64,000 nt of DNA from Pseudomonas vanderleydeniana (GTDB taxonomy: Bacteria > Pseudomonadota > Gammaproteobacteria > Pseudomonadales > Pseudomonadaceae), in contig NZ_CP077093.1 of NCBI RefSeq assembly GCF_014268755.2, positions 2,530,001 through 2,594,000 on the forward strand. Reading direction: 5' to 3'. Position numbers and translations under genes: made by a program. Shown piece after piece: positions 7,334 through 15,562 of the stretch (its first letter is position 1; each line of letters opens with the position of its first letter). A model generated the notes under the pieces. It was not told where the DNA came from and searched no databases. It saw only the letters and a list, made by a program, of their open reading frames with translations.

Positions 7334-7600
7334 ATGGCGGTGGTGGTGGGTGGGCTTAGCTTGTTGATGGCGTCGCATGGGTGGGGGCAGGAGATGGAAC
7401 GAGAGTTGGACCGAGAAATCAGGGCAAGTGAGTTGCTGATCCAGCAGGCTATTGATGCTTTGCGGTGCTACGAGATTGCGAAATCCAACGCGGCTCCTCT
7501 AGAGGTAGAGCGCCTGCGGGTGCTGGTTGAGTCGTTGTTTCAGGCTGTGACTGAACACCATCTCCGTGCAGCGGGTTGCTATCTTTCTACCCTGCACTAG
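7334..7600 (+). CDS. Small hypothetical prophage-end protein
   Basis: This 88-codon frame encodes a charged helical C-terminal part (ELDREIRASELLIQQAID, then VERLRVLVESLFQAVTEHHL) that looks like a genuine short coiled-coil protein. The N-terminus is uncertain: ATG codons occur at 7334, 7367 and 7394, and the last begins just at the charged part but has GGAG immediately adjacent rather than spaced. It ends about 80 bases before the dusA attachment junction and points towards it. Function is unknown; similar small proteins near phage ends are common. Confidence 0.45.
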   Translation: MAVVVGGLSLLMASHGWGQEMERELDREIRASELLIQQAIDALRCYEIAKSNAAPLEVERLRVLVESLFQAVTEHHLRAAGCYLSTLH

Positions 7601-7669
7601 TTGGGCTGGTGGTACAAAAATGGTACGAATCCTTATCGGTTCGTCTGTAAGGCATGTAGAGAAAGGGTT

Positions 7670-7759
7670 TTAGGGTAAATAGGTCCAATCCATCATCGGC
7701 GCAACGCTGAAGCGGCGCGAGGGCTCGGAGCGGGTAGGTGTAGCGTCGTTCAAGGGCAT
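7670..7759 (-). pseudogene. dusA: 5' fragment of dusA (tRNA-dihydrouridine synthase A) cut by the element
   Basis: From ATG at 7759 the minus strand reads MPLNDATPTRSEPSRRFSVA and then PMMDWT, after which the frame leaves dusA sequence and stops (TYLP, stop at 7670). FSVAPMMDWT is the signature start of DusA, which reduces uridine 20/20a in tRNA; an intact protein is over 300 residues. The rest of dusA should lie at the far end of the element, left of the window, possibly given a new 5' end by the element. The divergence point at about 7682 marks the recombination site. The dusA promoter and start have stayed on this side. Confidence 0.8.
7682..7702. other. Attachment site (att) core in dusA
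   Basis: The stretch complementary to dusA codons for APMMDWT is where a known family of dusA-specific tyrosine recombinases integrates prophages and islands. Here dusA-like sequence is present up to 7682 and unrelated sequence lies to its left, as expected for attL or attR. Just inside the element, GGTAC repeats (7613-7617 and 7623-7627 region) could be recombinase arm sites. The exact crossover base cannot be fixed without the other end. Confidence 0.65.
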
Positions 7760-7844
7760 GGAAAATCGGTCGCTGTGGGCGCAGCCGGCGCATGGGGTAG
7801 GGCGTCGGCTTGAGTGGCGTGTGGGGCTTGATGGCGGGAGTTTA

Positions 7845-8039
7845 TCAGAATATGGCGTGGCCCAGATGCCGGGCCGAAAGCCACCAACGATACAAGGCCA
7901 GCGCCCCGAACGAGTCGGGGCGTTGAAGCCGTTGGCAGTGGGCACTGTATTGCGCGGCGATCAGCCGTTGTTGCAGGTGCCTGGCAAAACCAGCTTCAAA
8001 AGCATCGGCGCCATATCGTCGGGGTCCATGCTGCCCCGA
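7845..8039 (-). pseudogene. Possible 3' remnant of an unidentified gene upstream of dusA
   Basis: Between dusA and the aldo/keto reductase the minus strand has a 64-codon open frame without any Met or obvious start, ending with GALALYRWWLSARHLGHAIF and a stop at 7845. Its composition looks coding-like (Leu, Arg, Ala, Gln with GC-rich third positions), so it may be the C-terminal end of a decayed gene. A perfect 8-base-pair hairpin (7902-7922) lies within it. I do not recognise the protein. The remaining sequence of 7760-8064 holds only the presumed dusA promoter region. Confidence 0.25.
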
Positions 8040-8064
8040 TCAGCCCGGGTGCGAGCTGGATGGG

Positions 8065-9051
8065 TTACCACTGATGATGCACATGGGGAGCGATCTTGCT
8101 CTGGTAAAGACTGCGCAGCGCGTCCATCGTGCTCGGCGAGATCGGCGGCAAGTCACTGGCCGCGCTGTTGCCCAGGGCCTGCTGGGCGTTCTTGGCTCCG
8201 GGGATCACGGTGGTCACTCCGCTTTCCATCAGAATCCAGCGTAGGGCGAATTGGGCCAGGGTCACGCCATCGGGTACATGCGGACGGATTTGCTCCACGA
8301 CCTCGAGGGCGAGCTCATACGGTACGCCGGCGAAGGTTTCGCCCTTGTCAAATGCTTCGCCGTTTCTGTTGAAGAGTCGATGGTCATCAGGGGCAAAGGC
8401 CGTGGACGCGTTCATTTTCCCCGTCAGCAGGCCTGATGCGAGCGGGACTCGGACAATCACCGCTACTGCGCGCCGCTTGGCTTCTTGCATGAACAGTGCA
8501 GCAGGCCGCTGACGGAAGATGTTGTAGATCATCTGGACCGAAGCAACGTTGGGAAACTCGATGGCCTTGAGTGCCTCCTCAACTTTTTCCACTGATACGC
8601 CGTATCGACGGATCTTGCCGGCGGCAACCATGTCTTCCATCACCTGGAAGACCTCGGGTTGGTAATACACCTCGGTCGGCGGGCAGTGCAACTGAACGAG
8701 ATCCAGGCACTCGGTTTCCAGATTCTTCAGTGACCGCTCAACGAACGCGTTCAGGTTGGCGCGGGTGTACCCACCGGCCACGTGAGGATCCAGCCGGCGG
8801 CCAGCCTTTGTTGCAATGAAGGGCCGATCACCGGGGCGAGACTTCATGACGTCTGCGATGATGCGTTCGGAGCGGCCATCGCCGTAGACGTCCGCTGTGT
8901 CGATGAAAGTGACCCCGTTATCCAACGCCGCGTGCAATGCGGCTCTAGCGTCCTCTTCGGAAACCGACCCCCAGGAGCCGCCAATGGCCCAAGCGCCAAA
9001 TCCAATCTCGGAAACCTCTACGTCAGTGTTGCCGAATGGTCTGCTGTGCAT
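8065..9051 (-). CDS. Aldo/keto reductase
   Basis: The 328-residue protein is a TIM-barrel NADPH oxidoreductase. Near the N-terminus it has SEIGFGAWAIGG, followed by FIDTADVYGDGRSE with the catalytic Asp and Tyr, then ATKAG with the catalytic Lys and LVQLHCPP with the His. The C-terminal TTVIPGAKN forms part of the NADPH site. It would reduce aldehydes or ketones or oxidise the alcohols; substrate unknown. AGAGGAG six to seven bases before ATG 9051 decides the start over an in-frame upstream ATG at 9069. It is divergent from a LysR gene that probably controls it. Confidence 0.9.
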   Translation of the reverse strand: MHSRPFGNTDVEVSEIGFGAWAIGGSWGSVSEEDARAALHAALDNGVTFIDTADVYGDGRSERIIADVMKSRPGDRPFIATKAGRRLDPHVAGGYTRANLNAFVERSLKNLETECLDLVQLHCPPTEVYYQPEVFQVMEDMVAAGKIRRYGVSVEKVEEALKAIEFPNVASVQMIYNIFRQRPAALFMQEAKRRAVAVIVRVPLASGLLTGKMNASTAFAPDDHRLFNRNGEAFDKGETFAGVPYELALEVVEQIRPHVPDGVTLAQFALRWILMESGVTTVIPGAKNAQQALGNSAASDLPPISPSTMDALRSLYQSKIAPHVHHQW

Positions 9052-9204
9052 CTTCTTCTCCTCTTGCATGGCATCGATTGTCCATCGTTGGCCTCGATTG
9101 TCTGGCCGCTGATGTAGCCAGGGTCTGCCCTGGACGTTGAGACAGGGATGATCGCATGCAATAAAATGAATGAATTTCAGTCCTTCGATGAACTTGGGTC
9201 ACTC

Positions 9205-10122
9205 ATGTCAAAAACAGATCGGGTTGATTTCGCCGACTTGAAGGTATTCCTGGCTATCGTGCGTCGCGGTAGTTTCAAGGCAGCTGCGGGTGAATTGGGG
9301 CAGACGCCGTCGGCACTCAGCCATGCCTTACGGCGGCTGGAGGATCGGTTAGGCGCGAAGCTGCTCAATCGCTCAAGCCGCGCAGTGTCTCCAACCGTGC
9401 AAGGCGCGGAGCTCGCTGCCCGCCTCGAGGAGGGCTTCAACCAGATCGGTTGGGCGTTGGAGACAGTGGCGGCGCCAGGGGCCGCAAGCCTGGGTGAAAT
9501 TCGCCTAAATGTATTTGCCGATGCGGCTGAACTGCTGATAGCCCCGGCGCTGGCGGAGTTTGTCCGACGCTGCCCCGAGGTTCGCCTCACTATCGTGGTC
9601 GACAACCGGCCCATTGATATCGTCGCAGAGGGGTACGACGCAGGTTTGCGCTACGGACACCATGTGCCCAAGGACATGATTGCGCTGCCGTTGACCGGAC
9701 GTCAGCGCTGGGTGCTGGTGGCCTCGCCCGAATACATCGCCCGGCGGGGGCTTGTACAGTCAATCGATGACTTGGCCAATCACACCTGTTTGCAGCTCCT
9801 GTTGGGGGATAATTCGAGTTTCCGTTGGGAGTTGAGCGATGGTGGCCAGATGCGCAGGATTCGGGTGCCCGGGTCCTTGACCATCAATGACACCGTGACG
9901 ACGATTCACGCCGCGCGCGCGGGATTGGGAATTGCCTACGTGCTCGAAAGCCGTGTCGAGAAAGAGTTGCGCGAGGGGGCCCTCAGTCTGGTGCTTCCTC
10001 AGCACGCGTTAGACGAAGACCCGATCCACATCTACTACAACAGCCGACGCTACAACCATCCCGCTCTGCAAACACTGATCAACATTGTCAGGCAGCAGAA
10101 CGGTCTTCCCACGCTGCTCTGA
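9205..10122 (+). CDS. LysR-family transcriptional regulator
   Basis: With the ATG at 9205 the protein has 305 residues, the usual LysR length. The N-terminal helix-turn-helix (FADLKVFLAIVRRGSFKAAA, then TPSALSHALRRLEDRLGAKL) is followed by a periplasmic-binding-protein-like effector domain with IDIVAEGYDAGLRYG. That DIVAEG-DAG pattern is common in LysR proteins controlling adjacent oxidoreductases. ATGs at 9148 and 9166 would add an atypical leader. It is divergent from the aldo/keto reductase across about 150 bases that should carry the shared operators; I see no clear T-N11-A palindrome by eye. Confidence 0.9.
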   Translation: MSKTDRVDFADLKVFLAIVRRGSFKAAAGELGQTPSALSHALRRLEDRLGAKLLNRSSRAVSPTVQGAELAARLEEGFNQIGWALETVAAPGAASLGEIRLNVFADAAELLIAPALAEFVRRCPEVRLTIVVDNRPIDIVAEGYDAGLRYGHHVPKDMIALPLTGRQRWVLVASPEYIARRGLVQSIDDLANHTCLQLLLGDNSSFRWELSDGGQMRRIRVPGSLTINDTVTTIHAARAGLGIAYVLESRVEKELREGALSLVLPQHALDEDPIHIYYNSRRYNHPALQTLINIVRQQNGLPTLL

Positions 10123-10206
10123 GGGGCGTGGCCCGATGATCCTTGATCAGGGAAAACGGCCAGTGGACGACAACGCATTCATGCCGGCGCGACAGGGGCT
10201 ATCGCG

Positions 10207-10815
10207 TCAGCCGAAACGCCCCCACACCACCCGTTCTGCCGCCGCCCCTCGCGGGGTCGAGCGCAGGCGACGCTCACCCATCAGGGTGCGCAGTTCGATC
10301 CACAGCGCCATGGGAATCGGGTAGCGATCCTGTTCCCATTCCCTGTAGACGGAAGTTGGTACCCTGACCAAGGCGGCACAGGCTTGCCGGGTCAGGTCAT
10401 GACGTTGACGAAAGGCCTTCAGCTCAGGCCCGGTCGCCGGTCTGGGGGGCATGCCGAGAGCTTCGGGAAACCATATGGCCAGCAAGGAGCGGGCCTGAGT
10501 GTCAAAACCGAGCTGGGACACACCGGCGCCGCTTTGCTGCAGGTGCAGCATCAGTTGGAAGACCAGGGCCATGTCGGTGGCCACCGGTGAGGAGACTCTC
10601 CAGCCGACCAGCGAGAGGTCGACGCCGCCGACTTCGGCAGGGTAGTACCAACCCAATAGAAACAAGGCACAGCGGGAGGCCTCCAGGCTCAAGTCCTGCG
10701 CCGCCGTGAACAGCCGGCCCAGTGCCTCAAGTTGTGTCTCGCAGTACCTGGCGGCCGATACCGGGGCTGGACTTGTCGGCCTGCTGTCCAACTCTTCTGT
10801 GCTCACTTCAAGCAT
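10207..10815 (-). CDS. HTH regulator with DUF7673-like N-terminal domain
   Basis: This 202-residue protein has an N-terminal domain (about 30-120: LGRLFTAAQDLSLEASRCAL, then GWYYPAEVGGVDLSLVGW) resembling DUF7673, found in proteobacterial accessory regulators. Its C-terminus carries a helix-turn-helix (LKAFRQRHDLTRQACAALVR, then VPTSVYREWEQDRYPIP) of the XRE or antitoxin type. A GTG at 10866 is in frame upstream, but GAGG lies five bases before ATG 10815, so this shorter start is preferred. No partner toxin gene is adjacent. The target is unknown; domain naming is from memory and moderate. Confidence 0.6.
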   Translation of the reverse strand: MLEVSTEELDSRPTSPAPVSAARYCETQLEALGRLFTAAQDLSLEASRCALFLLGWYYPAEVGGVDLSLVGWRVSSPVATDMALVFQLMLHLQQSGAGVSQLGFDTQARSLLAIWFPEALGMPPRPATGPELKAFRQRHDLTRQACAALVRVPTSVYREWEQDRYPIPMALWIELRTLMGERRLRSTPRGAAAERVVWGRFG

Positions 10816-10923
10816 CGACACCTCGGCGATATTCGGTCTTTCACGTAGGGCATGCCCTTTATCCACAGGCGCAGGGCCCTGTCGTGGGGCTCACTATCGA
10901 GGGTGTCTCATGTTGCAACAAGT

Positions 10924-10975
10924 AACAGTTCCGACTCATTTATGTTTAACTGTTCTCCCAATAACACCGAACAGT
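10924..10975. promoter_or_regulatory. Repeated AACAGTT half-sites before the MocR gene
   Basis: AACAGTT (10924-10930) and its complement AACTGTT (10948-10954) form an inverted repeat with a 17-base spacer, and a third AACAGT (10970-10975) overlaps the start codon. MocR regulators usually bind repeated half-sites near their own promoter, so autoregulation is plausible. This is inference from sequence symmetry only. Confidence 0.35.
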
Positions 10976-12443
10976 GGACGTTCCAGTGAAAGATTTCCGG
11001 GTGAGCAAGGACGATGAGCTGTCCCTGACGCAGCAACTGGTCAACGGTATCTGTCGGTGGATCGAGGCACGGCGCATTCGGCCGGGTACACGCCTGCCGT
11101 CGATTCGCCAGCTGGCCCGGGACAAGCAGGTCAGCCACTCGCGAGTGATTGAAGCCTATGAGCGACTGGTTTCCCTGGGGATTCTGGAGTCCCGCCAGGG
11201 CAAGGGGTTCTTCCTGGCTGAGCCGCTTGCCGCGCAGAGCGACGATGCGGCAGACACGCCGCAGGTCAACGATGCGTCCTGGCAACCTCTGACCCAGCCC
11301 AGCCAGGATCGGTTGAACCTGTGCTGTGGCTGGATTCCCGACGCCTGGCGCGAGCCACAGGTGGTGGGTTTTGCCATCCGCCAGGTGACCAGGACCGACC
11401 CCGACAGTCTATTCAGCTACAGTTCGCCGCTGGGCCTGCCGCTCTTGCGCCAGCAGATCCAACAGCGCCTGGAGCGCATGGATGTCCGGGTCGGTCACGA
11501 ACAGATCCTCACCACCCAGGGGGTAAGCCATGCCATGGACCTGCTGGTCAGGAGCCTGCTCAAGCCAGGTGACTGCGTTCTGGTCGAGTCGCCTGGCTAC
11601 CCGAACCTGTTCAATCTGTTGCAAGCCGCTGGCGTGCGCCTGCTGAGCATATCGAGAACGCAGGACGGGCCGGACATCCGGCGCCTCGAGGCGTTGCTGC
11701 AGGAGCACCGGCCGCGATGCCTCTTCATCAACAGCATGTACCACAACCCCACGGGTACCTCGTTGCGCCCGGCGACTGCGCATCGTCTGTTGCAACTGGC
11801 AGAGATCCACGACTTCCATATCATCGAGGACGATACCTATGCTGACTTGCACAATGGTGCCGGTATCCGACTGGCCAGCCTGGACTCGCAGAACCGGGTG
11901 ATTTACGTCGCCAGTTTTTCCAAGACCCTGAGCGGGTCGCTACGGGTCGGCTACCTGGTGTCCAGTGCCGATCAGGTGCGGCGTTTGGCTCAGTTCAAGT
12001 CGGTGACGAGCCTGGGTACGTCCCGGTTCGTCGAGAGCGTGGTTGCCACGCTGCTTGGTAACGGTGCCTATCGCAAGCTGCTGCAACGGTTGCGCGAGCG
12101 CCTCGACAAGGCAATGGCCCAGACCCTCAGGCACCTGGAAGCCTATGGCTGGGAAACCTTCGCCGAGCCGGTCGGCGGAATGTTCGTCTGGGCGCGTTGC
12201 GCACCGTTCGGCTTTGCCCGGTTGAATCAAGTCGCGGCGGCCTGCGGCGTCATGCTGTCCAGTGGTGATGCCTACTATCTGGACGGCCAGGACAGCGACT
12301 GGATTCGCATCAATGTCGCCTATGCCGACGATCCGCGTGCGACGGCGTTTTTCGAGCGCCTGGCTGCCGAGCGCGATCGGCAACCAGGTCTCAAATGCTC
12401 GGCAGCCGGCGATAGTGGGTACTCGCTATCAGCAGCAGATTGA
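10974..12443 (+). CDS. MocR-type (GntR/aminotransferase) transcriptional regulator
   Basis: This 489-residue protein joins an N-terminal GntR winged helix (residues ~10-80: RPGTRLPSIRQLARDKQVSH and SRVIEAYERLVSLG) to a class I aminotransferase fold. The latter shows YHNPTGTS, EDDTYADL and SFSKTLSGSLRVGYL, where the Lys binds pyridoxal 5'-phosphate. Such proteins sense PLP or amine ligands rather than catalyse transamination. The start appears to be GTG. Its 3' end overlaps the end of the convergent MFS gene by 53 bases. It probably controls itself and perhaps that exporter. Target pathway unknown. Confidence 0.9.
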   Translation: MDVPVKDFRVSKDDELSLTQQLVNGICRWIEARRIRPGTRLPSIRQLARDKQVSHSRVIEAYERLVSLGILESRQGKGFFLAEPLAAQSDDAADTPQVNDASWQPLTQPSQDRLNLCCGWIPDAWREPQVVGFAIRQVTRTDPDSLFSYSSPLGLPLLRQQIQQRLERMDVRVGHEQILTTQGVSHAMDLLVRSLLKPGDCVLVESPGYPNLFNLLQAAGVRLLSISRTQDGPDIRRLEALLQEHRPRCLFINSMYHNPTGTSLRPATAHRLLQLAEIHDFHIIEDDTYADLHNGAGIRLASLDSQNRVIYVASFSKTLSGSLRVGYLVSSADQVRRLAQFKSVTSLGTSRFVESVVATLLGNGAYRKLLQRLRERLDKAMAQTLRHLEAYGWETFAEPVGGMFVWARCAPFGFARLNQVAAACGVMLSSGDAYYLDGQDSDWIRINVAYADDPRATAFFERLAAERDRQPGLKCSAAGDSGYSLSAAD

Positions 12444-13593
12444 TCAGCGCAGCAGCAAGCAGGCACACCAATACCCAGTCGATGCCCCAATGACCCATGA
12501 TCGCACCGCCGAGCGATGGAAAGCCGAACAGCCCGATGAAGTAGGCCAGCGTAAAGACCTGCGAGGTGACCGAAGGGGAAAGGCCATTCGCTTCCGCCTG
12601 GTTGACCGCCAGGCTGTTGAGCGTGGAGTAGCTCAGCCCGTAGCCGACGGCGAAGACCACCGTCGCCAGTAGATAAAGCGACGTACTGCCGCGGTTGAGC
12701 AGAAACATGCCCAGCGACAGGCTGGTGAACAGGAACAGCCCGACCGCCAGGCGCTGCAGCGGCAGGCGTCCGATTGAACGTGCGACCGAGAAGCGCAGCA
12801 GGACACTGGTCAGGGTGAAGGTGATGAAAAAATTGTCCGCTCGCAACTGGCGGCCCTCGGCATAGCTGGCCTGGTAGGTGGAAAGACCGGAGAAAATGCA
12901 TGCCCCCAGTAAGATCATTGCAATCGGCAAGGCCGCCTGGCTGCCCAGCAGGGCCTTGAGATCAGTGAGGCGCAGCGAGACCTGCCGGGTGGCGGACTTC
13001 GGGAGTTGCGCCATGGCCCGCTGCGCGATCACCAGACAAAGCGCCGACACCAGGCAGGCGCTGCCCGCCAACTCATAAAACAGGCCGTAGCTCGCGCTTG
13101 CCTGGACGATCAGGTGGCCCAGCGGGGTTGCCAAGCCGAGCCCGGCCATCTGCGCCCCGGAGAGGATCGTGAAGTACTGCAGGCGAGCGCTGGGTTGCAG
13201 GTGATGGATGATCTGCAGCGGGGCCAGGATATAGAAGACCGACCAGCCGACACCCAGCAACAGTCCGCCGGCATACGCCGCCTCCGGTGCCAGAGGCACG
13301 CAGGCAAACGCGACCATCGCCCCGGCCATCGCTACGGCAGCTGCGGTGATACTGCCCATGACGCCGATGTGCTGAGCCGCCCAGCCGGCCAGGCAACAGC
13401 ACAAGAGGGTGGTGACCATTCCAGCCGATATCACGCGGCCGATGCTGGTGTTGTCGAAGGCCATTGTCCGCAGGTATTCCGGCAGCAGAAAGCTGGAACC
13501 GTAGGCGGCGGCGATGATGACGCCCGCGATCAGAAAAGGCAGGAAGGCGGCTGTTGGAAGCCTGGCAGGCAATGGCTCGGCGGTTTCGGGCAT
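12391..13593 (-). CDS. MFS transporter
   Basis: This 400-residue protein has about 12 hydrophobic segments and ordinary MFS length. It starts with FLPFLIAGVIIAAAYGSSFL and holds the loop AGWAAQHIGVMGS between helices 2 and 3 in place of the stricter GRLSDRxGRR motif. The relatives are small-molecule efflux or uptake permeases; substrate not predictable. A perfect palindrome at 13647-13668 lies about 55 bases upstream, implying tight regulation. Its neighbours are a MocR gene (convergent, overlapping) and an XRE gene on the same strand upstream. Confidence 0.85.
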   Translation of the reverse strand: MPETAEPLPARLPTAAFLPFLIAGVIIAAAYGSSFLLPEYLRTMAFDNTSIGRVISAGMVTTLLCCCLAGWAAQHIGVMGSITAAAVAMAGAMVAFACVPLAPEAAYAGGLLLGVGWSVFYILAPLQIIHHLQPSARLQYFTILSGAQMAGLGLATPLGHLIVQASASYGLFYELAGSACLVSALCLVIAQRAMAQLPKSATRQVSLRLTDLKALLGSQAALPIAMILLGACIFSGLSTYQASYAEGRQLRADNFFITFTLTSVLLRFSVARSIGRLPLQRLAVGLFLFTSLSLGMFLLNRGSTSLYLLATVVFAVGYGLSYSTLNSLAVNQAEANGLSPSVTSQVFTLAYFIGLFGFPSLGGAIMGHWGIDWVLVCLLAAALINLLLIASTHYRRLPSI

Positions 13594-13646
13594 GGCGCGG
13601 GACTCGACGGGTTTGCATTTCGAGGGTGTGTCGTCTGTTTAAATTG

Positions 13647-13668
13647 AATGTAGGTTATATCCTACATT
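13647..13668. promoter_or_regulatory. Palindromic operator upstream of the MFS gene
   Basis: AATGTAGG and CCTACATT are perfect 8-base arms around TTATAT. The site lies in the otherwise AT-rich promoter region of the leftward MFS gene. It looks like a dimeric repressor operator (GTAGG-N6-CCTAC). The cognate regulator is unknown; candidates are the neighbouring XRE or MocR proteins. Confidence 0.6.
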
Positions 13669-13720
13669 TTGATGCGACAAGCCACTCAGGCTGTTTTTAT
13701 GGGCGTGGACCGGGTGGGGC

Positions 13721-13960
13721 TCAGAGCAGCTCGGCCAGCGGATAGCCGACCGCATTCGCCAGGCGGTCCATCATGTCGATGGTGACATTGTGCTTGCCTT
13801 GCTCGATATCCGAGAGGGTGGTGCGCTGCACGCCGGAGCGATTCATCACGTCGGCCTGCGTCAGCCCGGCAGCCCGACGGGCCTGCTTGAATTTCTGGGC
13901 GAAGCGCAGGCGGGCCGGTGAAGCGCCTTCAACCGAACGACGCAGGGTTTCATCCGTCAT
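13721..13960 (-). CDS. Small XRE-family regulator
   Basis: The 79-residue protein is essentially one helix-turn-helix: FKQARRAAGLTQADVMNRSG, then VQRTTLSDIEQGKHNVTI and a closing helix. This is the compact Cro/CI-type antitoxin or repressor form. The ATG at 13960 is chosen because it immediately precedes the folded part; longer in-frame starts would add a disordered leader. No toxin-like gene lies next to it. It precedes the MFS gene on the same strand and could bind the palindrome at 13647-13668. Confidence 0.8.
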   Translation of the reverse strand: MTDETLRRSVEGASPARLRFAQKFKQARRAAGLTQADVMNRSGVQRTTLSDIEQGKHNVTIDMMDRLANAVGYPLAELL

Positions 13961-14149
13961 GGGAGTCTCGCAGGCAGGTGTGTGGACCAGGTTCGACCTG
14001 AAGTAGATGTCGACCATGGTATCAACACTGGTGCCTATGCGGGGCTGTGGATTGTCCGCGAGGGGGAGACCGGGGGCAGCGCCTGATGGTTCTGGCTTCC
14101 CGGGGCCCTGGTGCATTGCACGCCAGGTGGCCCCGGGTTGTTCAGGGTA

Positions 14150-14872
14150 TCAACTGACCTTGGCCGAGTTCAGTTCCATGGTGTAGCGTTCGGAGCGGAT
14201 GCCCTTGCTGCTGTAGTACTCTTCGATTGACTTGACGAAGCGTTTCTCCGCCGGCACGTACCAGAATGCCTTGTAGAGGCTCCCGCTGGCCGTGCGCGAG
14301 GCGGTGTGCTGGGCTTGCGCGACCGTGGTGACCGCCCCGGGCGTCGCCAGTGCCTGCGCACCGACCAGCGCGGTGGGGGCCACGACGGCCGTCCACTGCC
14401 CCTGGGCTTCGATCTTCATGGCCCTGAACGTGCCGGCGGGTACCTGGATGTCTTCCCAGCCGGTCACCACGTAGTCGTTGTGAAAGGTCTCACTGGTGTG
14501 CAGTCGGTTGGGGTGCTGTTCGGTGTAGTCGACCGTCCACTTCTTGTCCTGGACCAACGGGAATTCGAACGGTCGGTTGACCACCTCCTGCTTGCCGTTG
14601 ATATCCCGCGAGCGGCTCCAGTCACGGCCCATCATGGCCTCGATCGGCGGTTGGTTCGAACCGTTCTGCCGGGTGCTGATCAGCACGTCGTTGCTGTCGA
14701 CGCGCTCGACCGTCACCAGCTCTTCCTTGCGCGAGAAACCTTGCTGCCCGGTTTCCACCGTGACGGTATAGACCCAGTTGTCCCCGGCCTTCAGGGCAGG
14801 CTGGTCGATCGACTCGGCATACGCCGAGGAACACATCAGGCCAAGCACTGCGACAGACAGTTTTCCAAACAT
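14150..14872 (-). CDS. Secreted protein of unknown function
   Basis: This 240-residue protein opens with a Sec signal peptide (MFGKLSVAVLGLMCSSAYA, cleavage after AYA) and continues as a beta-rich domain (KAGDNWVYTVTVETG, RPFEFPLVQDKKWTVDY, VPAGTFRAMKIEAQGQW, AFWYVPAEKRFVKSIEEYY). That pattern, a repeated strand layout ending in a conversion of units of an extracted quantity, is like DUF3108-type or lipoprotein-like periplasmic proteins, but I do not assign a family. In-frame upstream Met codons would bury the signal peptide. It stands alone, 137 bases downstream of the cytochrome gene stop on the same strand. Confidence 0.7.
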   Translation of the reverse strand: MFGKLSVAVLGLMCSSAYAESIDQPALKAGDNWVYTVTVETGQQGFSRKEELVTVERVDSNDVLISTRQNGSNQPPIEAMMGRDWSRSRDINGKQEVVNRPFEFPLVQDKKWTVDYTEQHPNRLHTSETFHNDYVVTGWEDIQVPAGTFRAMKIEAQGQWTAVVAPTALVGAQALATPGAVTTVAQAQHTASRTASGSLYKAFWYVPAEKRFVKSIEEYYSSKGIRSERYTMELNSAKVS

Positions 14873-15010
14873 CACATTTTCCCTGGGTGGTTGGCACGGC
14901 CAGCCCCTTTTGGGCTCGCCAGACGAGTGCGCGCCAATCATTGCAGATAATTCGGCACGGTCCAGACGGCTGGGGGCCCCGGCGTGAAATTTCATCTTGG
15001 CCGCAACTGT

Positions 15011-15562
15011 TCAGTCGGAATCCCTCGCACCCCGGGCCATGCTGGAGAACACCCCGTCCCGATGGATCCAGGCGTGCACCAGGGCTGCCGAGAGGTGCCC
15101 GACGACGACGAAGTAGAGCAACCAGGCCAGCACGCCATGCGCATCACGTAGCCAGGCATATGAAACCGGGTTGGCCGGTATGATCGCAGGCAGGTTGAAT
15201 CCCTCGAACAACACGATCGGATAGCCACCGGCCGACAGCAACGCCCAGCCAATCACCGGCAGCCCCAGCATCAGCGCATACAGCAGGCCATGGGAGGCGA
15301 TCGCTGCGCACTGCTGCCAACGCGGCAGGCTGTCTGGCAGTGGCGGCGGCGGATGGCGCCAGCGGTTGGCCAGGCGGATCACGGCCAGCACCAGGATGGC
15401 GATACCGAGCGGTCGGTGCAGGTCGATCAGCCAGATCCGATGGTTCAGGGACGTCGTCATGCCCACGCCGATGAAGAGCATGGTCAGGATCATGCAGGCC
15501 ATCAACCAGTGCAGCCATCGCGCAAGGCCGTTGAAATGCCGATTAGGGGCTGTCATTTTCAC
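15011..15562 (-). CDS. Cytochrome b561-family protein
   Basis: This 183-residue membrane protein has four hydrophobic helices and the b561/YceJ-type histidine pattern: HWLMACMIL early, a second His in LHRPLGIAILVL, SHGLLYALMLGLPVIGWAL, and DAHGVLAWLLYFVVVGHLSA. These His residues bind two b-type hemes and pass electrons from the quinol pool to a periplasmic partner. Its start codon overlaps the stop of the catalase-like gene by four bases, so it probably supplies electrons to that peroxidase. Confidence 0.9.
   Translation of the reverse strand: MKMTAPNRHFNGLARWLHWLMACMILTMLFIGVGMTTSLNHRIWLIDLHRPLGIAILVLAVIRLANRWRHPPPPLPDSLPRWQQCAAIASHGLLYALMLGLPVIGWALLSAGGYPIVLFEGFNLPAIIPANPVSYAWLRDAHGVLAWLLYFVVVGHLSAALVHAWIHRDGVFSSMARGARDSD

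Larger units (their letters stand above)
1..7702. mobile_element. Right end of a P2-like prophage or tailocin element integrated in dusA
   Basis: The run of tail genes in P2 order (tape measure, gpU, gpX, gpD), a GH19 endolysin, Rz/Rz1 and a Dam-type methylase identifies a contractile-tail phage or R-type tailocin late region. The element ends where a fragment of the dusA 5' coding sequence begins, at about 7682. The left end, capsid and integrase genes and the other attachment site lie outside the window, so a complete phage cannot be told from a tailocin. Boundaries on the right rest on dusA homology recognised by eye. Confidence 0.8.

Noticed and set aside
7758..8372. 204-codon plus-strand frame across the dusA upstream region
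   Set aside because: It is antisense to the aldo/keto reductase and to the start-less frame at 7845-8039, and has Arg/Ser/Pro-rich composition typical of an unused frame in GC-rich DNA.
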